Origin: JAVWIF01 sp036639635
Lineage (GTDB): Bacteria; Bacillota_I; Bacilli_A; Erysipelotrichales; Erysipelotrichaceae
Assembly: GCA_036639635.1 (NCBI GenBank)
Contig: JAVWIF010000035.1
Span: 1-18,757 of the forward strand
DNA: 18,757 nucleotides
Direction of reading: 5' to 3'
The notes below the pieces were generated by a model, which was given only the letters and a program-made list of their open reading frames with translations, made no database searches and was not told the DNA's origin. Both the position numbers and the translations under genes were made by a program. Positions 1 to 7,008 of this stretch are shown piece by piece (within the stretch, counting starts at the first letter, position 1; the number at the start of each line of letters is the position of its first letter).

Positions 1-58
1 AGCTTCTAGACCCTTGAGGTCATTTTAGTCATAATATTATCGAAAGTTAACGTAGCAT

Positions 59-113
59 TTGACAACAGTAGTACTCTGCGTTACTATATAGCGGTACTAA
101 GCCGTGCTTAGTA
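59..113 (+). promoter_or_regulatory. Promoter and operator-like inverted repeats of the PadR operon
   Basis: A perfect -35 box TTGACA (59-64) is followed after 17 bases by TACTAT (82-87), a good sigma-A type promoter. Two inverted repeats sit on it: TAGTA/TACTA (69-73 and 82-86) overlapping the -10 box, and TACTAAG/CTTAGTA (95-101 and 107-113, 5-base spacer) just downstream of the expected start site. Both are placed to block transcription, so autorepression by the PadR protein encoded immediately downstream is likely. The binding assignment is inference; the repeats and promoter are read directly. Confidence 0.7.
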
Positions 114-128
114 GTGGGAGGTTAGCAT

Positions 129-452
129 TTGGAAAACTTAACAGAGATGCTAAAAGGTGTGCTGGAGGGCTGTGTCCTCGAAATCATTAGCAGAGAAGAA
201 ACTTACGGATATGAAATAACTAGAAAATTGAATGACTTGGGTTTTAGCGATGTAGTTGAAGGAACTGTCTATACTATACTTGTTCGTTTGGAAAAAAATC
301 AGCTAGTAAGCGTCCAAAAAAAGTCATCCGAATTAGGGCCACCACGAAAGTTTTATGAGCTTAATAAGCAAGGAAAAGAACAATTAAATCAATTTTGGTT
401 GAAATGGAACTTTATTTCATCAAAAATGAATTACTTAAAGGAGGGACACTAA
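129..452 (+). CDS. PadR family transcriptional regulator
   Basis: A 107-residue winged-helix protein of the short PadR class. The residues around 11-80 carry the family pattern: EGCVLEIISREETYGYEIT, then EGTVYTILVRLEKNQLV (recognition helix and wing), then a PPRKFYELN wing motif near residues 70-80. PadR proteins are dimeric repressors that often sense phenolics, drugs or membrane stress; the ligand here is unknown. The start is TTG at 129, chosen because GGGAGG (116-121) lies seven bases upstream. The stop codon shares bases with the ATG of the next gene (TAATG), so the two are translationally coupled. Likely autoregulated through the inverted repeats in its promoter. Confidence 0.9.
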   Translation: MENLTEMLKGVLEGCVLEIISREETYGYEITRKLNDLGFSDVVEGTVYTILVRLEKNQLVSVQKKSSELGPPRKFYELNKQGKEQLNQFWLKWNFISSKMNYLKEGH

Positions 453-811
453 TGTCAGATTTTTTTAATGATTATTTTAACTTCAAAAGGATGTTTGAAG
501 AAAAAAGAGAGTACAAGCAACAAATGGCAAGAGTTGATGCAATGCCAGAAGATTACAAATTTGTGTTTAAGAAAATTCAAAGTCATATGTGGATGTTTGG
601 TGCCGGTGCCGGTTATGATATGATGGAAGTGCATAATGATTTAGTTGAATTATTTGAATCAGGTATTGCTAATAATAAAAGTGTTTTAGAAATCACCGGT
701 GATGATGTTGCTGCATTTACTGAAGGACTTTTATCAAATTGTAAAACCTATACAGAAAATTGGAACGATAAATTGAATCGTGAAATTCACGAAAAAATTG
801 GAAAGAAATAA
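452..811 (+). CDS. DUF1048 domain protein, PadR partner
   Basis: A 119-residue soluble, helix-rich, acidic protein resembling the DUF1048 family, which is typically encoded directly after a PadR regulator in Bacillota. The reading frame is open back to 395, but the start at 452 is preferred: AAGGAGGG (438-444) is ideally spaced and the ATG overlaps the padR stop. Visible features are an N-terminal FNDYFNFKRMFEEKREY segment and a C-terminal helix with TENWNDKLNREI. No catalytic motif, signal peptide or membrane helix is seen. Its role is unknown; co-translation with the regulator suggests it is the regulated effector or a modulator of the repressor. Family assignment is from recall. Confidence 0.8.
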   Translation: MSDFFNDYFNFKRMFEEKREYKQQMARVDAMPEDYKFVFKKIQSHMWMFGAGAGYDMMEVHNDLVELFESGIANNKSVLEITGDDVAAFTEGLLSNCKTYTENWNDKLNREIHEKIGKK

Positions 812-854
812 CCTTACTATTACTCGTATGTGTAAAGAAAAATTTAGTAAGCAG

Positions 855-892
855 AAAAAGAGCAACTAACGATTTAGCTAGTTGCTCTTTTT
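855..892. terminator. Bidirectional intrinsic terminator
   Basis: A perfect hairpin with arms AGAGCAACTA (859-868) and TAGTTGCTCT (879-888), flanked by an A-run on the left and a T-run on the right, so it can stop transcripts arriving from either side. It separates the PadR operon from the convergent XRE-type gene and contains that gene's stop codon. Confidence 0.9.
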
Positions 893-1336
893 TCTACTTT
901 TCCAAACAGTTGCTAAAATATCTTTAAGAACAAGCATAGAATCCAATTCATCATAATCATATTTTACTTCTAAATTACGAAGCAGTTTACTTAGCTCTGT
1001 TGCATAATATGATATCTCTACCTCACTTTGATATCGAGTGAGAATTGGATATTTCTTACTCCACGCCTTTGTCCAGTCTATTTTATCGTTTACTTTATCA
1101 CTTGTTTTATCGATGATATCTTGAATTTCTTTTGTATCAATATCAAACTCAATTAGCTCATCTAGTGATAAACCATATAATAGCGCAAGTCTTTTTGATT
1201 GTCGGATATCGGGTAATGTCTCGTCGCTCTCCCACTTTGAAATGGTTTGTCTACTGACTCCAAGTTTTTCAGCGACGCTTTCTTGTGATAGCCCTTTGGC
1301 TTTTCTTGCATTAAATAGATTGTTTCCTAAGTACAT
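878..1336 (-). CDS. XRE-family helix-turn-helix transcriptional regulator
   Basis: A 152-residue protein with an N-terminal Cro/C1-type DNA-binding domain at residues 4-62. The hallmark helices are visible: LFNARKAKGLSQESVAEKLG, then VSRQTISKWESDETLPDI, then LALLYGLSLDELIEFD. The remaining 90 residues are charged and helical, with no membrane helix and no metal-binding motif; they probably mediate dimerisation or sensing. On the minus strand AGGAGGG (rc of 1343-1349) precedes the ATG at ideal spacing, fixing the start. It stands alone and converges on the PadR operon with a shared terminator. Target genes cannot be told from the sequence. Confidence 0.9.
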   Translation of the reverse strand: MYLGNNLFNARKAKGLSQESVAEKLGVSRQTISKWESDETLPDIRQSKRLALLYGLSLDELIEFDIDTKEIQDIIDKTSDKVNDKIDWTKAWSKKYPILTRYQSEVEISYYATELSKLLRNLEVKYDYDELDSMLVLKDILATVWKSRKKSN

Positions 1337-1369
1337 AGCATACCCTCCTAAGATATCTTTGTTTTTTAA

Positions 1370-1375
1370 ATTATA
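1370..1375 (-). promoter_or_regulatory. -10 box of the XRE regulator gene
   Basis: The minus strand reads TATAAT here, 33 bases upstream of the ATG. No good -35 box is found at 16-18 bases; the nearest (TTGGTA, rc of 1397-1402) is 21 bases away. Moderate support only. Confidence 0.4.
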
Positions 1376-1583
1376 ACATTATTATGTAAGGTGTACTACC
1401 AACGATATGATACAGTTTTGCACGTTTTATTAACTAGCTTATAGCGAACACATCATATTTGATGAAAGAGAACGAAGTAAAGTATTCTTCATTTCATACA
1501 TAACAACTTCGTGGGCATTCGTATCTAGTATAGAAGATTGGCTTAAGATATGGTAAAATAGAGCAGAAAGCAGGTTGATACAT

Positions 1584-2132
1584 GTGAAAATAAAAGAAAT
1601 CATTGTTGTTGAAGGAAAAAATGATACGAACGTGTTAAAGAGTTACCTGGATTGTGATACCATTGAAACACATGGAACACATATAGGAAAACAAATTCTA
1701 CAACAAATTAAAAATTACCAAAAAACAAGAGGAATTATTATCTTCACTGATCCTGATTTTCCTGGAGAAAAAATACGTTCTACTATAAATCAAGCAATAC
1801 CAGGATGCAAAAATGCTTTTATTGAAAAAGATAAAGCGAAAACAACCAAAAAAGTTGGGGTTGAACATGCATCAAAAGAAGATATAATAGAATCTTTAAA
1901 GCACTTGATGAGTTATGATGAAAGCATACAAGATACCTTATCATTTGATGAATTTATTGATTTAGATTTTAATGGAAAAAAAGATAGTTCTTTACGTAGA
2001 GCACATATTACGAAAAAACTATCCTTGGGAAAAACCAATGCGAAAACATTATTGAAACGTTTAAATATGTTACAACTAACAAAACAAGATATTGAAAAAA
2101 TCATGGAAGACTTTCCTAATCATGAGCTTTAG
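1584..2132 (+). CDS. rnmV: Ribonuclease M5 (5S rRNA maturation, Toprim domain)
   Basis: RNase M5 cuts the precursor of 5S rRNA to its mature ends in low-GC Gram-positives, normally with ribosomal protein uL18 bound. The N-terminal Toprim fold shows the catalytic glutamate in IIVVEGKNDT (E10) and the metal-binding pair in IIIFTDPDFPG (D56, D58). The family-typical GVEHAS motif follows at about residues 92-97. The frame is open from a TTG at 1575, but GTG at 1584 is chosen because the only ribosome-binding-like stretch (AAGCAGG, ending 1574) touches the TTG directly and sits nine bases before the GTG. The resulting 182 residues match the usual length of about 185. Position directly before rsmA is the conserved Bacillota arrangement. 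Confidence 0.93.
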   Translation: MKIKEIIVVEGKNDTNVLKSYLDCDTIETHGTHIGKQILQQIKNYQKTRGIIIFTDPDFPGEKIRSTINQAIPGCKNAFIEKDKAKTTKKVGVEHASKEDIIESLKHLMSYDESIQDTLSFDEFIDLDFNGKKDSSLRRAHITKKLSLGKTNAKTLLKRLNMLQLTKQDIEKIMEDFPNHEL

Positions 2133-2144
2133 AGAGGATGCTAT

Positions 2145-3020
2145 ATGAATAAACCGATTGCAACACCTAGTAGGACAAATGAGATATTAGAAACCTATGA
2201 TATTTTCGCAAAGAAGAATTATGGGCAAAACTTTTTAACTGAACCAAGTGTTGTTGACAAAATAGCACGTCATGCAATCTTAAATGATCATTGTGTTGTC
2301 TTTGAAATAGGCCCAGGAATTGGTGCATTAACACAATATCTCTGTGAATATGCTAAAAAAGTAATTGCCTTTGAAATAGATGAACGTTTGCCTGCTATAT
2401 TAAACGAAACGCTGGCAGATTATGATAATTTTGAAGTTGTCCTAAGTGATTTTTTAACAATTGATTTAAAAGAGTGGGTGGATCGTTATAAACAAGCTGG
2501 TTTCGATGTTGTGATAGCGGCCAATTTACCTTACTATATTACGACACCTATTTTATTTAAAATATTTGAGTCAAATGCTGATATATCCGCAATTACGGTT
2601 ATGATGCAAAAAGAGGTAGCAGATCGCTTTAATGCGGTTGTGAACACGAAAGATTATAATGCTTTAAGTATTATTACCCAATATCGCTGTAGTGTAAAAC
2701 AAGTGATGAAAGTACCAAAGAATGTCTTCCATCCAAAACCAAAAGTAGATAGTGCAGTCTTACAGTTTCAATTTAAACATCATGATAACGAAGTAAAAGA
2801 AGCTGTCTTTTTTCCTTTAGTGAAAGCTTGTTTTAAACAAAGAAGAAAAACCATCCTTAATAATTATGGCGAATATATCGAAGATAAAGAAAAAGCAAGA
2901 GAACTTTTAGCGAAGGCTTCTATCGAAGTTTCTAGACGTGCTGAGAGTATGGAAATAGATGAATTTTTAAATTTATATGAGGTACATAAAAATGAATATA
3001 AAAGCATATGCAAAGATTAA
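2145..3020 (+). CDS. rsmA: 16S rRNA (adenine1518-N6/adenine1519-N6)-dimethyltransferase
   Basis: RsmA (KsgA) dimethylates two adjacent adenosines in helix 45 of 16S rRNA using S-adenosylmethionine, a late check on 30S assembly; its loss gives kasugamycin resistance in other bacteria. The 291-residue protein shows the conserved start KKNYGQNFL (23-31), SAM motif I FEIGPGIGALTQ (53-64), the acidic loop FEIDERL and the catalytic motif NLPYY (127-131). The C-terminal region has KQRRKTILNN, typical of the family. GAGAGG lies seven bases before the ATG. It follows rnmV by 12 bases and overlaps the 5' end of ispE, so the three are one operon. Confidence 0.96.
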   Translation: MNKPIATPSRTNEILETYDIFAKKNYGQNFLTEPSVVDKIARHAILNDHCVVFEIGPGIGALTQYLCEYAKKVIAFEIDERLPAILNETLADYDNFEVVLSDFLTIDLKEWVDRYKQAGFDVVIAANLPYYITTPILFKIFESNADISAITVMMQKEVADRFNAVVNTKDYNALSIITQYRCSVKQVMKVPKNVFHPKPKVDSAVLQFQFKHHDNEVKEAVFFPLVKACFKQRRKTILNNYGEYIEDKEKARELLAKASIEVSRRAESMEIDEFLNLYEVHKNEYKSICKD

Positions 3021-3828
3021 CCTTTGTTTAAATGTAGTAGGAAAAAGAGATGATGGGTATCATGAATTAGAAATGATTATGGTTCCTTTGACGCTGCATG
3101 ATACGATTACGATAACATTATCAAATAAGGATGAGTTTACGTGTAGTGATGCAACACTTCCCATGGATGAACATAATACGGTTGTGAAAGCTGTCTCTTT
3201 ATTACGTTCTTTATATCCTATTCAAGAACATTTTCATATCCATGTAGAAAAAAACATTCCAGCGCAAGCAGGTCTTGCTGGAGGGAGCGCAGATGGAGCT
3301 GCTGTTTTAAGAGGAATAAGAGATTTATTAAAGCTACCTATAACCTTAGAAGAACTTTCTTTAAAAAGCAAGCAAATAGGAGCTGACGTTCCTTTCTGTG
3401 TGATGCAAACAAGTGCACTTGTGGAAGGAATTGGAGAGAAAATTACACCAATCCATATTCATAGTGATTTTGAAATATTACTTGTAAAACCAAATGAAGG
3501 AGTTTCTACACAAAAAGCATTCGCAATGTTAGACTTTAATGCTTGTGAACACCCTGATTGTAACCTTGTCAAAGATTGCTTAGAACAAGACAGATTTCAA
3601 GACTTAGCAAGTAGTGTATCTAATTCATTAGAATATAGTGCTTTTCAATTAGTACCACAAATAAAAGCATTAAAACAAACATTACTCCATAAAGGCTTTG
3701 ATGTTGTATTAATGTCAGGGAGTGGAAGTAGCGTCTTTGCTTTAACAAGGGACTTAACATTGATAAAAGAAACTGAAATAGAAATGAAAAACAAGGGATA
3801 CTTTGTTAGCCATACCCATATTATTTAA
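2992..3828 (+). CDS. ispE: 4-diphosphocytidyl-2-C-methyl-D-erythritol kinase
   Basis: IspE phosphorylates CDP-methylerythritol with ATP in the non-mevalonate (MEP) pathway to isoprenoids, which feeds undecaprenyl phosphate for wall synthesis. The protein is a GHMP kinase: substrate lysine in AYAKINL (K8), glycine-rich ATP loop in PAQAGLAGGSADGAA (90-104), catalytic aspartate in GADVPFC (D132) and the C-terminal MSGSGSSVFAL loop. An in-frame ATG exists at 2977, but GAGG (2979-2982) is correctly spaced only for 2992, giving 278 residues. It overlaps the end of rsmA by 29 bases. Presence of ispE implies that the host uses the MEP route. Confidence 0.95.
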   Translation: MNIKAYAKINLCLNVVGKRDDGYHELEMIMVPLTLHDTITITLSNKDEFTCSDATLPMDEHNTVVKAVSLLRSLYPIQEHFHIHVEKNIPAQAGLAGGSADGAAVLRGIRDLLKLPITLEELSLKSKQIGADVPFCVMQTSALVEGIGEKITPIHIHSDFEILLVKPNEGVSTQKAFAMLDFNACEHPDCNLVKDCLEQDRFQDLASSVSNSLEYSAFQLVPQIKALKQTLLHKGFDVVLMSGSGSSVFALTRDLTLIKETEIEMKNKGYFVSHTHII

Positions 3829-3863
3829 GTATTAAAGGAAACAGATATATAATGTAACAGAGT

Positions 3864-3892
3864 AGCTATTCTAATCGAAGGATAGCTTTTTT
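3864..3892 (+). terminator. Intrinsic terminator after ispE
   Basis: Hairpin arms AGCTAT (3864-3869) and ATAGCT (3882-3887), extendable by a G-T and a C-G pair, followed by TTTTT to 3892. It closes the rnmV-rsmA-ispE operon. Confidence 0.8.
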
Positions 3893-3953
3893 CGAACTAT
3901 AAATGAAAATCAAACCATTCTTTATATAATAAAGTAGCAAATTCATATTAAAC

Positions 3954-3986
3954 TAGTATACCAATTGTTAAGAGATAGTATATAAT
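3954..3986 (+). promoter_or_regulatory. Probable promoter of the two-component operon with tandem repeats
   Basis: A consensus -10 box TATAAT lies at 3981-3986, 23 bases before the chosen start of the response regulator gene. The heptamer TAGTATA occurs twice in direct orientation, at 3954-3960 and 3976-3982, 22 bases (two helical turns) apart, over the -35 and -10 regions. No consensus -35 is visible, which fits an activator-dependent promoter. OmpR-type regulators bind direct repeats, so autoregulation is possible, but this is inference. Confidence 0.5.
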
Positions 3987-4009
3987 ATAAGTAGAAAAGA
4001 GTGATAAAC

Positions 4010-4699
4010 ATGGGAAATAAAATACTAATTGTTGATGATAGCGTTGAAATTAGAGAAGTCGTGAACGTCCTTTTAAGCAATGAAGGTTACGAAGTTGTTG
4101 AAGCGGACAAGGGAGAAGATGCTATTATAAAAGCTAAAGAGATGGATTTAATTATTTTAGATATTATGATGCCATCTATGGATGGCTATAAAACATGTCG
4201 AAAAATTCGCGAATTAACCAATGCGCCTATTCTATTTCTAAGTGCTAAATCTTTAGACGGAGATAAAGCTTTAGGTTTTTCTAGTGGCGGTGATGACTAT
4301 CTCGCAAAACCTTTTTCCTATGAAGAATTAGTTTCTCGTGTACAAGCACTTATTCGTAGATATTGCATATATAAAGGAAAAGAGATAACAACAAATGAAA
4401 CAATGATTATGAAATATAATTTAAAAATTGACCAAGAGAAAGCAATCGTTTATGTGAATGATGAAAAAGTAAATCTAACTGATTTAGAATATGATATTTT
4501 GCATCTATTAATTAGTAACCCTAAAAAAGTATATTCAAACCAAGAATTATATGAAAACATATGGGAAAGTCCTTATTTATATACAGCCAATAATACAATT
4601 ATGGTACATATTCGTAATCTCCGTAAAAAACTAGGTGTAGATCCTCAAAATCCAACATATATAAAAACAGTATGGGGAAAGGGGTACCGCTTTGAGTAA
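4010..4699 (+). CDS. OmpR/PhoB-family response regulator
   Basis: A 229-residue two-component response regulator. The receiver domain (3-118) has the acidic pair D9/D10, the phosphoacceptor D51 in LIILDIMMPSMDGY, the switch serine in LFLSAK (S78) and the conserved lysine in YLAKPFSYEEL (K100). The C-terminal winged helix (about 130-229) shows LTDLEYDILHLLISNPKKVYS and NTIMVHIRNLRKKLG, ending TVWGKGYRFE. A GTG at 4001 is in frame, but the ATG at 4010 sits behind the purine-rich AGAAAAGAGTG and gives the usual N-terminus. It overlaps the histidine kinase gene by eight bases. The sequence style is VanR-like, but no van resistance genes follow, so the stimulus is unknown. Confidence 0.92.
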   Translation: MGNKILIVDDSVEIREVVNVLLSNEGYEVVEADKGEDAIIKAKEMDLIILDIMMPSMDGYKTCRKIRELTNAPILFLSAKSLDGDKALGFSSGGDDYLAKPFSYEELVSRVQALIRRYCIYKGKEITTNETMIMKYNLKIDQEKAIVYVNDEKVNLTDLEYDILHLLISNPKKVYSNQELYENIWESPYLYTANNTIMVHIRNLRKKLGVDPQNPTYIKTVWGKGYRFE

Positions 4700-6047
4700 A
4701 CAAAGGCACTTTATACGTTTAAGTATTCGCTTTATACTAGTTGTTATTATTTCTGGTTTATTAGCAGCTTCTTTATTTAGTTTCTTGTTCTGTAATCGAT
4801 ATCGTATTTTTTATGCTTTCTATAGTGAAGAAACTTTAGGTGAAAATACAAATGACGAAGTACTAAAATTGCAGAATAATATTACAAACAAACATATCTC
4901 TAAGGATGATAGCAAAGCCATACGCAATGAAATACATAAATATAAGAACTTGACTATGTACTTATATGAAACGGAAGATGAAGTAAAAAACACAGATCCA
5001 AATGGATATATAGAAGATAAAGTATATTTTGGTTCCTTACAAGATAAAGCATATATAGGAAGTTCTAGCTTTTTATTGACTTTATATGAGCCAAACATGG
5101 AACAATATAATCTGAAGTTTTATGATGGGAATTATGAACTATTGGTATATTCTTATCAAGGGGCTATCTTTATGGAACGTTTTTTAATCGTCATATCAAC
5201 GATTTGTATCCTTTTGTTTTTAAGCTTAATCATGTTATTTGTCCATCGGAAGATGAAGTATGTACTCGTAATGGAAAAAGAGATGAAATTAATTGAACAT
5301 GGGGATTATCAACATGCAATTACATATCAAGGAAACGATGAATTAACCGCTTTAGCAAGACAATTAAATCGATTACGTAATACATTATATGATAATGTAA
5401 ATAGTGAAGAAGAAGCACGTATTGCCAATAAAGAACTTGTAACAACCATGTCTCATGATTTACGTACACCACTTACTTCACTTTTAGGATATTTAAATAT
5501 TTTAACAATGAAAATATATAAAAACGAAGAAGACAAAGAAGGTTATATCAAAAAAAGCAAACAGAAAGCAGAACAGATTAAAGAACTTTCAGATAAACTA
5601 TTCCAACACTTTTTAGTAAATTCAAAAGATGAACAAATTGAGTTACGACAAATAACAAGTACAGAAATAAATCTTCTTATAGAAGCAGAATGCGAAGATT
5701 TAAGAGATAGTAAATATGAAGTACATAAGACATTGGATGTTTCAGAATATCAAATTAAAGGTGAATATAATTTATTAACACGTGTTTTTGATAATCTGTT
5801 CTCTAATATAAAAAAGTATGCGGATAAAGAATTGGTGATTATAAATGAACAAGTGAGTGATGATATAGTAATTATTAAGATTATGAATAAGAAGAAAAAA
5901 ATCAGTAATCATGAAGAAAGCACACAGATTGGTTTAAAAAGTGTTTTTAAATTGATGAAACAAATGGAAGGATTTGTAAGTGTTGATTCTAATAAAGATA
6001 GTTTCATAGTCGAACTTACGTTTAAACGAGAAGAAGCAGTATATTAG
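4692..6047 (+). CDS. Membrane sensor histidine kinase
   Basis: A 451-residue sensor kinase. TM1 is at about 9-32, an extracellular sensor region of roughly 125 residues follows, TM2 is at about 162-184, a HAMP linker at 185-235 and a HisKA dimerisation helix with VTTMSHDLRTPLTSLLGYL (phosphorylated H255). The ATPase domain has an N-box (FDNLFSNIKKYAD). The usual DxGxG and F boxes are not recognisable: NKKKKIS and ESTQIGLKSVFKLM occupy their place, giving a shortened ATP lid. The start is TTG at 4692, with AAGGGG just upstream and an overlap with the regulator stop. The kinase partners the regulator encoded before it; the signal is unknown. Confidence 0.9.
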   Translation: MSKQRHFIRLSIRFILVVIISGLLAASLFSFLFCNRYRIFYAFYSEETLGENTNDEVLKLQNNITNKHISKDDSKAIRNEIHKYKNLTMYLYETEDEVKNTDPNGYIEDKVYFGSLQDKAYIGSSSFLLTLYEPNMEQYNLKFYDGNYELLVYSYQGAIFMERFLIVISTICILLFLSLIMLFVHRKMKYVLVMEKEMKLIEHGDYQHAITYQGNDELTALARQLNRLRNTLYDNVNSEEEARIANKELVTTMSHDLRTPLTSLLGYLNILTMKIYKNEEDKEGYIKKSKQKAEQIKELSDKLFQHFLVNSKDEQIELRQITSTEINLLIEAECEDLRDSKYEVHKTLDVSEYQIKGEYNLLTRVFDNLFSNIKKYADKELVIINEQVSDDIVIIKIMNKKKKISNHEESTQIGLKSVFKLMKQMEGFVSVDSNKDSFIVELTFKREEAVY

Positions 6048-6070
6048 GTTTTGATAATATACTGCTTTTT
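6034..6070 (+). terminator. Intrinsic terminator overlapping the kinase stop codon
   Basis: A perfect 12-bp stem, AAGCAGTATATT (6034-6045) with AATATACTGCTT (6056-6067), 10-base loop and a T-run to 6070. The left arm includes the last codons of the histidine kinase. It separates the two-component operon from the sigma-factor operon. Confidence 0.88.
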
Positions 6071-6134
6071 CTAAAATAAATGAACCAAACAAGAAGTCGT
6101 GACGAATATAAGAGTAAGCAAAGAAGGTGATATC

Positions 6135-6659
6135 TTGTTATGTAGTGATATAGAAAAATTATTAGAAATGTTTGGAGTAGATATTTATCGCTTTTGTTTG
6201 AAGCTATGTCAAAATAAGGTAGACGCTGAAGACTTGTATCAGCAAACATTTTTGAAAATGATGGAAATAGAAACAAAATTAGATTGGAATGATTATCCAA
6301 AGGCTTTTGTATTTTCCATAACAAACAGCATTTGGAAGAATGGTATAAGAAAGAATGCAAGGCATCAACGCATTGCGGGTGAAATAAGTATTGTTGAAAC
6401 AAACGAACATTTAGTAGTAGATAAAAGTAATCTTGCACAAAATGTACAAGATAGTATTCGTAATCAAGTACTTCATGAACTGATTCAAGAATTAGAAGAT
6501 AAATATCGGATACCAGTATTATTGTTTTATGCACAGGATTGTAGTGTATATGAAATAGCGCAGATTATAAATAAACCCGAAGGAACAATTAAAAGTAGAT
6601 TGTTTAAGGCAAGAAATATATTAAAGAAAAGATTGGAGGAAAAAGGTTATGAAAACTAA
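6135..6659 (+). CDS. ECF-like sigma-70 family RNA polymerase sigma factor
   Basis: A sigma factor of about 174 residues with only regions 2 and 4, as in extracytoplasmic-function types. Region 2 (about 12-80) has FGVDIYRFCLKLCQNKVDAEDLYQQTFLK in which the helix core is clear. Region 4 (about 110-168) has LHELIQELEDKYRIPVLLFY, then VYEIAQIINKPEGTIKSRLFKARNILKKRL, the -35 recognition helix. The frame opens at GTG 6099, but TTG 6135 is preferred because AAGGTGA lies five bases before it, whereas only weak AAGAAG precedes the GTG; 6099 remains possible. It overlaps the next gene by 11 bases. Such factors are normally held by a membrane anti-sigma encoded next to them, which fits the next gene. 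Confidence 0.88.
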   Translation: MLCSDIEKLLEMFGVDIYRFCLKLCQNKVDAEDLYQQTFLKMMEIETKLDWNDYPKAFVFSITNSIWKNGIRKNARHQRIAGEISIVETNEHLVVDKSNLAQNVQDSIRNQVLHELIQELEDKYRIPVLLFYAQDCSVYEIAQIINKPEGTIKSRLFKARNILKKRLEEKGYEN

Positions 6660-7008
6660 GAATGATGAGCTAACTGAATGGATGAAAGCGTCTTTACAAT
6701 CAAATGAGTTGCCAAATGAAGAATGTGTACTAGATTTAAAGATAAAGTTAAGACAACAAGCACAAGGTACCTCTAGTAAAGGAATATCCTTATGGTTTTT
6801 TCCTATGATACTACAAGTGTTTAGTGTGCTGACAATTGCTATTACAGCTAATATTATATTTCCATATATAAATGATATTATTATATATCTAGTTTCGTTA
6901 TACTTAATTATTGCGGTCTTTATATTAACACTCGTTGGATATAAGTTACATATTATACAAGAGGTTTTTCGGATTCAAATACAGAAAAGAGGAGATTTAT
7001 ATGAATGA
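6649..7008 (+). CDS. Small two-helix membrane protein, candidate anti-sigma factor
   Basis: A 119-residue protein not assignable to a named family by eye. It has a charged cytoplasmic-looking N-terminus of about 45 residues (MKTKNDELTEWMKASLQSNE) and two hydrophobic helices at about 48-71 and 76-98, then a basic tail. No zinc-binding HxxxCxxC anti-sigma motif is present. The start is fixed by GGAGG (6636-6640) and by the 11-base overlap with the sigma gene; its end overlaps the next gene by eight bases. Size, topology and tight coupling suggest an anti-sigma factor that tethers the sigma to the membrane. This is inference from context only. Confidence 0.8.
   Translation: MKTKNDELTEWMKASLQSNELPNEECVLDLKIKLRQQAQGTSSKGISLWFFPMILQVFSVLTIAITANIIFPYINDIIIYLVSLYLIIAVFILTLVGYKLHIIQEVFRIQIQKRGDLYE

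Noticed and set aside
45..53. AGTTAACGT matching nine bases of the palindromic repeat arm
   Set aside because: The match stops after nine bases, has no partner arm and is expected now and then by chance in AT-rich sequence.
1462..1503. A 13-codon reading frame (MKENEVKYSSFHT) in the gap before rnmV
   Set aside because: No ribosome binding site and no link to the next gene; the gap also holds weak inverted repeats (ACGAAGT/ACTTCGT at 1472-1478 and 1506-1512) without a recognisable riboswitch.
4010..6047. Assignment of the two-component pair as vanR/vanS
   Set aside because: Sequence style is similar, but no vanH, vanA/B, vanX or related resistance genes are nearby.
6022..6534. Long minus-strand open frame opposite the sigma-factor gene
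   Set aside because: No ribosome binding site, composition typical of an antisense shadow, and the plus strand encodes a clear sigma factor.
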